DNA of 8,496 nt from Planctomycetaceae bacterium (GTDB taxonomy: Bacteria; Planctomycetota; Planctomycetia; Planctomycetales; Planctomycetaceae), in assembly GCA_947479075.1 (NCBI GenBank), contig CANJZR010000139.1, positions 1 through 8,496 on the forward strand. The letters are read 5' to 3'. The notes beneath the pieces were generated by a model, which ran no database searches, was not told where the DNA came from, and worked only from the letters and a program-made list of their open reading frames with translations. Numbering within the stretch: position 1 is the stretch's first letter; every line of letters starts with the position of its first letter. The translations under genes and the position numbers were made by a program. This document shows positions 5,937 through 8,496 of the stretch, piece by piece.

Positions 5937-7022
5937 ATGGAACCCGTCGAGCCACCCCAGCTGCCGCACCCCGGACCGATTTACTACGGTTCGATGCGAT
6001 TGCCATCCCGCTATCTGATCTCGCCGCTGGCGGGGTATACGAACCTCTCGTTTCGACGGGTCTGTCGCGAGTTGGGAGGGGTCGGACTGGGAACGACCGA
6101 TCTCGTCAGTGCCCGAGCCTTGATGCAGCGCAGCTGGAAGTCTCTCCAGCTGATTGAAACCTGTCCCGAAGATCGACCGTTTGCGGTGCAGATCTTTGGT
6201 GGCGATCCGGCGATCATGAAGGACGCCGCGCAGTATCTGGAGGAGTACGGCGTCGACTCCATCGACATCAACATGGGGTGCCCGGTCGCCCGCATTACCG
6301 CCAGTGGTGGCGGTTCAGCGATGATGTGTAAGGCGAATGAAACTATGCACTTAGTGCAGTCCGTGGTCGACGCCGTGCGGGTCCCGGTGACTGTCAAAAT
6401 GCGACTCGGCTGGGATGACACACAGATCACTGCTCCGCAGTTCGCTCGTGAATTCGAGCAGATCGGCGTCGCAGCTGTCGCGATCCACGGACGCACTCGA
6501 GCCCAGGGCTTTACCGGCGTGGTCAACCTCGATGGGATTCGGCAGGTCGTCGAGGCTGTGGAACGTATTCCGGTCGTGGGTAATGGTGACGTGCGTACGA
6601 TCGCCGATGCGGAGCGAATGTTTCAGGTAACAGGGTGCCATGCGATCTCGATCGGTCGTGGAGCCCTCGCGAATCCCTGGATCTTCCGCCAGCTGGTCGA
6701 GTGGGAGACCACTGGCCAGTGCGGTCCGCCCGGCTCTTTCGACGACCGCATGCAGTTGTTCCGTCGACAGTTCGGATACTTCGAGGACCAGCAGGGGCCT
6801 GATCGCGGCATCCGACTGTTCCGCAAGATGGCTCACTGGTACCTCAAGGCGATGCGAGTTTCTGCAGAACTCCGAAACGAGTACCAGGACGCCTGTACTC
6901 CGGATGAGGTCGAAGCGGTCCTCGCCAAGATTTCTGCGGCAGGTCCCAAGGGAATGAACCGCGACGGTCGCCTGCCCGATCTGCACGTCCCCGTCCCCAA
7001 CGGTCCGGTCGAGCGCTGGTAG
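5937..7022 (+). CDS. dusB: tRNA-dihydrouridine synthase, DusB type
   Basis: FMN enzyme that reduces uridine to dihydrouridine in tRNA using NAD(P)H. The 361-residue form shows the Dus TIM barrel in order: SPLAGYTNLSFR (29-40), AVQIFGGDP (83-91), INMGCPVARI (111-120) with catalytic C115, SGGGSAMM (123-130), VKMRLGWDD (153-161) with FMN-contacting K154, IHGRTRAQGF (183-192), GNGDV (215-219) and SIGRGALANPWIF (238-250). The helical tRNA-binding domain follows. HGRTR and GRGALANPWIF fit DusB best; the paralogue assignment is less sure than the family. The usual basic/valine end of the GCPxxKV motif reads ARI here. Start is uncertain: the ATG at 5937 has GGGA (5923-5926) upstream and gives a typical length, while the ATG at 5862, five bases after the avtA stop, would add 25 unconserved residues but would fit translational coupling. 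Its closeness to avtA suggests an operon; no functional link between the two is evident. Confidence 0.95.
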   Translation: MEPVEPPQLPHPGPIYYGSMRLPSRYLISPLAGYTNLSFRRVCRELGGVGLGTTDLVSARALMQRSWKSLQLIETCPEDRPFAVQIFGGDPAIMKDAAQYLEEYGVDSIDINMGCPVARITASGGGSAMMCKANETMHLVQSVVDAVRVPVTVKMRLGWDDTQITAPQFAREFEQIGVAAVAIHGRTRAQGFTGVVNLDGIRQVVEAVERIPVVGNGDVRTIADAERMFQVTGCHAISIGRGALANPWIFRQLVEWETTGQCGPPGSFDDRMQLFRRQFGYFEDQQGPDRGIRLFRKMAHWYLKAMRVSAELRNEYQDACTPDEVEAVLAKISAAGPKGMNRDGRLPDLHVPVPNGPVERW

Positions 7023-7338
7023 TCCTGGCTCCTCACCGGCTCCTCGGTGACGATGACGCGGTGTTCAAAGGGGGCGATCCCGCCTGTGATGTGATCGCCC
7101 ATCGAGTCTGCCTGTGCGACATAAAGCTCTTATTCGAATCGACTTTAGAACCATTTTTTGCCCGGTCCCCCTTGAAGGAAGCAACTGCACAGGGGTAGAG
7201 TTTCCGAGACTGGCGGTCAAGATGGCTCAACCGGTCTGGGATCCATGTCCGTTCGGATGGCGTATGCCCCAGAGGGCACTGGACACGGTAACAGCCTGAT
7301 GGACCGGCCTTGTAGTCTCTGCGTGAAACGGATCGAGC
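7023..7338. other. Spacer with two hairpins, no gene
   Basis: No convincing reading frame. Two hairpins follow the dus stop: TCACCG/CGGTGA (7033-7038 with 7045-7050, 6-nt loop) and GGGCGATC/GATCGCCC (7072-7079 with 7093-7100, 13-nt loop). Neither has a T-tract. A weak promoter-like pair, TTGAAG (7172-7177) and TAGAGT (7196-7201) with an 18-bp gap, could serve the TPR gene with a leader near 130 bases; this is consensus matching only. Confidence 0.45.
7072..7100 (+). terminator. Hairpin after dus, possible weak terminator
   Basis: A perfect 8-bp stem, GGGCGATC with GATCGCCC, and a 13-nt loop lie 50 bases beyond the dus stop codon. The following bases (ATCGAGTCTG) have no T-tract, so any termination would need Rho; it may instead protect the 3' end of the avtA-dus message. 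Confidence 0.3.
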
Positions 7339-8496
7339 ATGATGAGGAATCGTTGGTCGGCAGCCTGGATCGTGTGCGTGGTTCTGTGGGGGGCCTGCTC
7401 GTCCTTCGTGCTGGCTGCGCCTCTGGATGATTACAACGCGGCGCTCAATCTGTATGAGCAGAAACGCTGGAGTACAGCCGCGCTCGGGTTTCAACAATTC
7501 CTCAAGCAGTCACCCGAGCATCCCAAGGCTCCTCTGGCCCAGCTTTATCTGGGGCAGGCACTCACTCATTCGCAGCGATATGAGGAGGCCCGGACAGTAT
7601 TTCGCCAGTTCCTGGAAGCACATCCGAAGCACACTGATGCGCCCCTGGCCGCTTACCGTATCGGCGAGTGCAGCTACTTTCTCAATGACTCCACGGCGGC
7701 CAGTGTCGAGCTGGAACGCTTTGTCAAAGACTATCCGAATCATGAACTGGCCGTTTGGGGCTGGCAGTATCTGGGTGAGGCCCGTCTTAATCTGAAGGAC
7801 GCTCCCGGCGCCGCGCAGGCGTTCGAGGTCGTACTCAACCTCAAAACCGACGAGGCCGAGCAGATCGAGGCCAAGTTCCATCTGGCCCGGGCTCTCGAAG
7901 CCATGGGGCAGGATGATAAAGCGGCGGAGTACTATCAGCAGGTGGCGGCCTCCAACCATCCCCGGGCCGCCGAGGCTTTGTTCGGGCGAGCGACTGCCGA
8001 GTATCAAACCGAGAAGTTCGATGCGGCCGCGAAAACCTTCGATGAACTGCTGACCCGGTTTCCGAAGAGCCCGCTCTTGTCCGATGCCCAGCTGAATGCC
8101 GGTTATAGTCACTACCGATTGAAAGATTTCGCCGAGGCGCAGAAACGCTTCGAAGCGGCAGCTGCAGGTAAGACGAACGAGTTGAATGCGACATTCTGGA
8201 TCGGCATGTGTTATGAGTCAAAATCTGACTGGGAGGGTGCTGCTAAGGTCTTTGAAGGGCTCTCGGCAAAAGTCCCCGTTGTGGATCTAAAAGCCATCGA
8301 TTCTGAGATGGGGGCCAAGGCTGCGAAGGAATATGAACTCGGGGCCAAGACGATGTATCACTGGGCCGAGTGCGAGTCCCAGCTCAAAAAGTTTGATTCA
8401 GCTCAGCAGAAATTCCTGGCAGTCGGGGAAAAGTGGCCCCAGTCGAAGCTGGCAGACGACAGTTTGTACTCTGCTGCCGACGCCGCTCTCCGCGGA
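7339..8496 (+). CDS. Secreted tetratricopeptide-repeat protein, 5' part
   Basis: Open from the ATG at 7339 to the right edge: 386 codons visible, no stop, so the C terminus is missing. TPR arrays are scaffolds for protein-protein contacts; the partner is unknown. A Sec signal peptide covers about 1-26 (MMRNRWSAAW, then a hydrophobic core, likely cut after VLA at 24-26). C20 follows W-G-A, a poor lipobox, so a lipoprotein is less likely. From residue 32 on, TPR-like helix pairs repeat every 33-36 residues with typical W/Y-x2-LG/A-x2-Y and P positions, for example YLGQALTHSQRYEEARTVF (70-88) and GYSHYRLKDFAEAQKRFEAA (255-274). About nine to ten units are visible. The spacing and FxxFLxxxP pattern resemble BamD/CpoB (YbgF)-type periplasmic TPR proteins, but the repeats alone do not fix a role. 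ATG at 7342 is an equal alternative start; the upstream GGATCGAG is only a weak binding site. Confidence 0.9.
   Translation, partial: MMRNRWSAAWIVCVVLWGACSSFVLAAPLDDYNAALNLYEQKRWSTAALGFQQFLKQSPEHPKAPLAQLYLGQALTHSQRYEEARTVFRQFLEAHPKHTDAPLAAYRIGECSYFLNDSTAASVELERFVKDYPNHELAVWGWQYLGEARLNLKDAPGAAQAFEVVLNLKTDEAEQIEAKFHLARALEAMGQDDKAAEYYQQVAASNHPRAAEALFGRATAEYQTEKFDAAAKTFDELLTRFPKSPLLSDAQLNAGYSHYRLKDFAEAQKRFEAAAAGKTNELNATFWIGMCYESKSDWEGAAKVFEGLSAKVPVVDLKAIDSEMGAKAAKEYELGAKTMYHWAECESQLKKFDSAQQKFLAVGEKWPQSKLADDSLYSAADAALRG

Noticed and set aside
7510..8221. Long minus-strand open frames opposite the TPR gene
   Set aside because: They mirror a + strand frame with a signal peptide and regular TPR periodicity; their own proteins are Arg/Pro-rich and motif-free, as expected of antisense shadows.

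Overview
The window reads as a chromosomal segment of a planctomycete (Planctomycetota). This is an inference. It rests on a secreted, Val/Thr/Gln/Pro-rich repeat protein resembling the YTV repeat proteins known from that phylum, a secreted tetratricopeptide-repeat protein, generally weak Shine-Dalgarno signals, and long spacers between genes. No rRNA, tRNA, CRISPR array, insertion sequence or phage gene was recognised. Every gene supported here lies on the + strand.

Layout. 1-239: no gene called (short open frames run in from the left edge and stop at 60, 114 and 170; none is recognisable). 240-1142: mazG, a two-domain nucleoside triphosphate pyrophosphohydrolase. 1143-1845: gene-free and unusually rich in inverted repeats, with several stem-loops packed into 1276-1440. 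1846-2151: a small single-pass membrane protein with a good ribosome binding site and no recognised family. 2152-3107: no convincing intact gene; the minus strand of its left part may hold a decayed reading frame, and a candidate promoter at 2979-3008 serves the next gene. 3108-4193: the secreted YTV-like repeat protein. 4194-4404: a layered 3' end with two hairpins, a C-rich/G-poor tract and a strong intrinsic terminator. 4416-4450: five exact copies of a 7-bp unit. 4475-4503: a candidate promoter. 4580-5857: avtA, valine-pyruvate aminotransferase. 5937-7022: a DusB-type tRNA-dihydrouridine synthase, probably co-transcribed with avtA. 7023-7338: short gene-free spacer with two hairpins. 7339 to the right edge: the 5' part of a secreted tetratricopeptide-repeat protein.

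The identified genes do not form one pathway. MazG (nucleotide-pool cleaning), AvtA (amino-acid transamination) and Dus (tRNA modification) are housekeeping functions. The repeat protein, the small membrane protein and the TPR protein are envelope-associated. No coherent new defence, mobile or biosynthetic system was found. The least explained parts are the stem-loop cluster after mazG, the heptamer array before avtA, and the gene-poor 1143-3107 interval around the orphan membrane protein.
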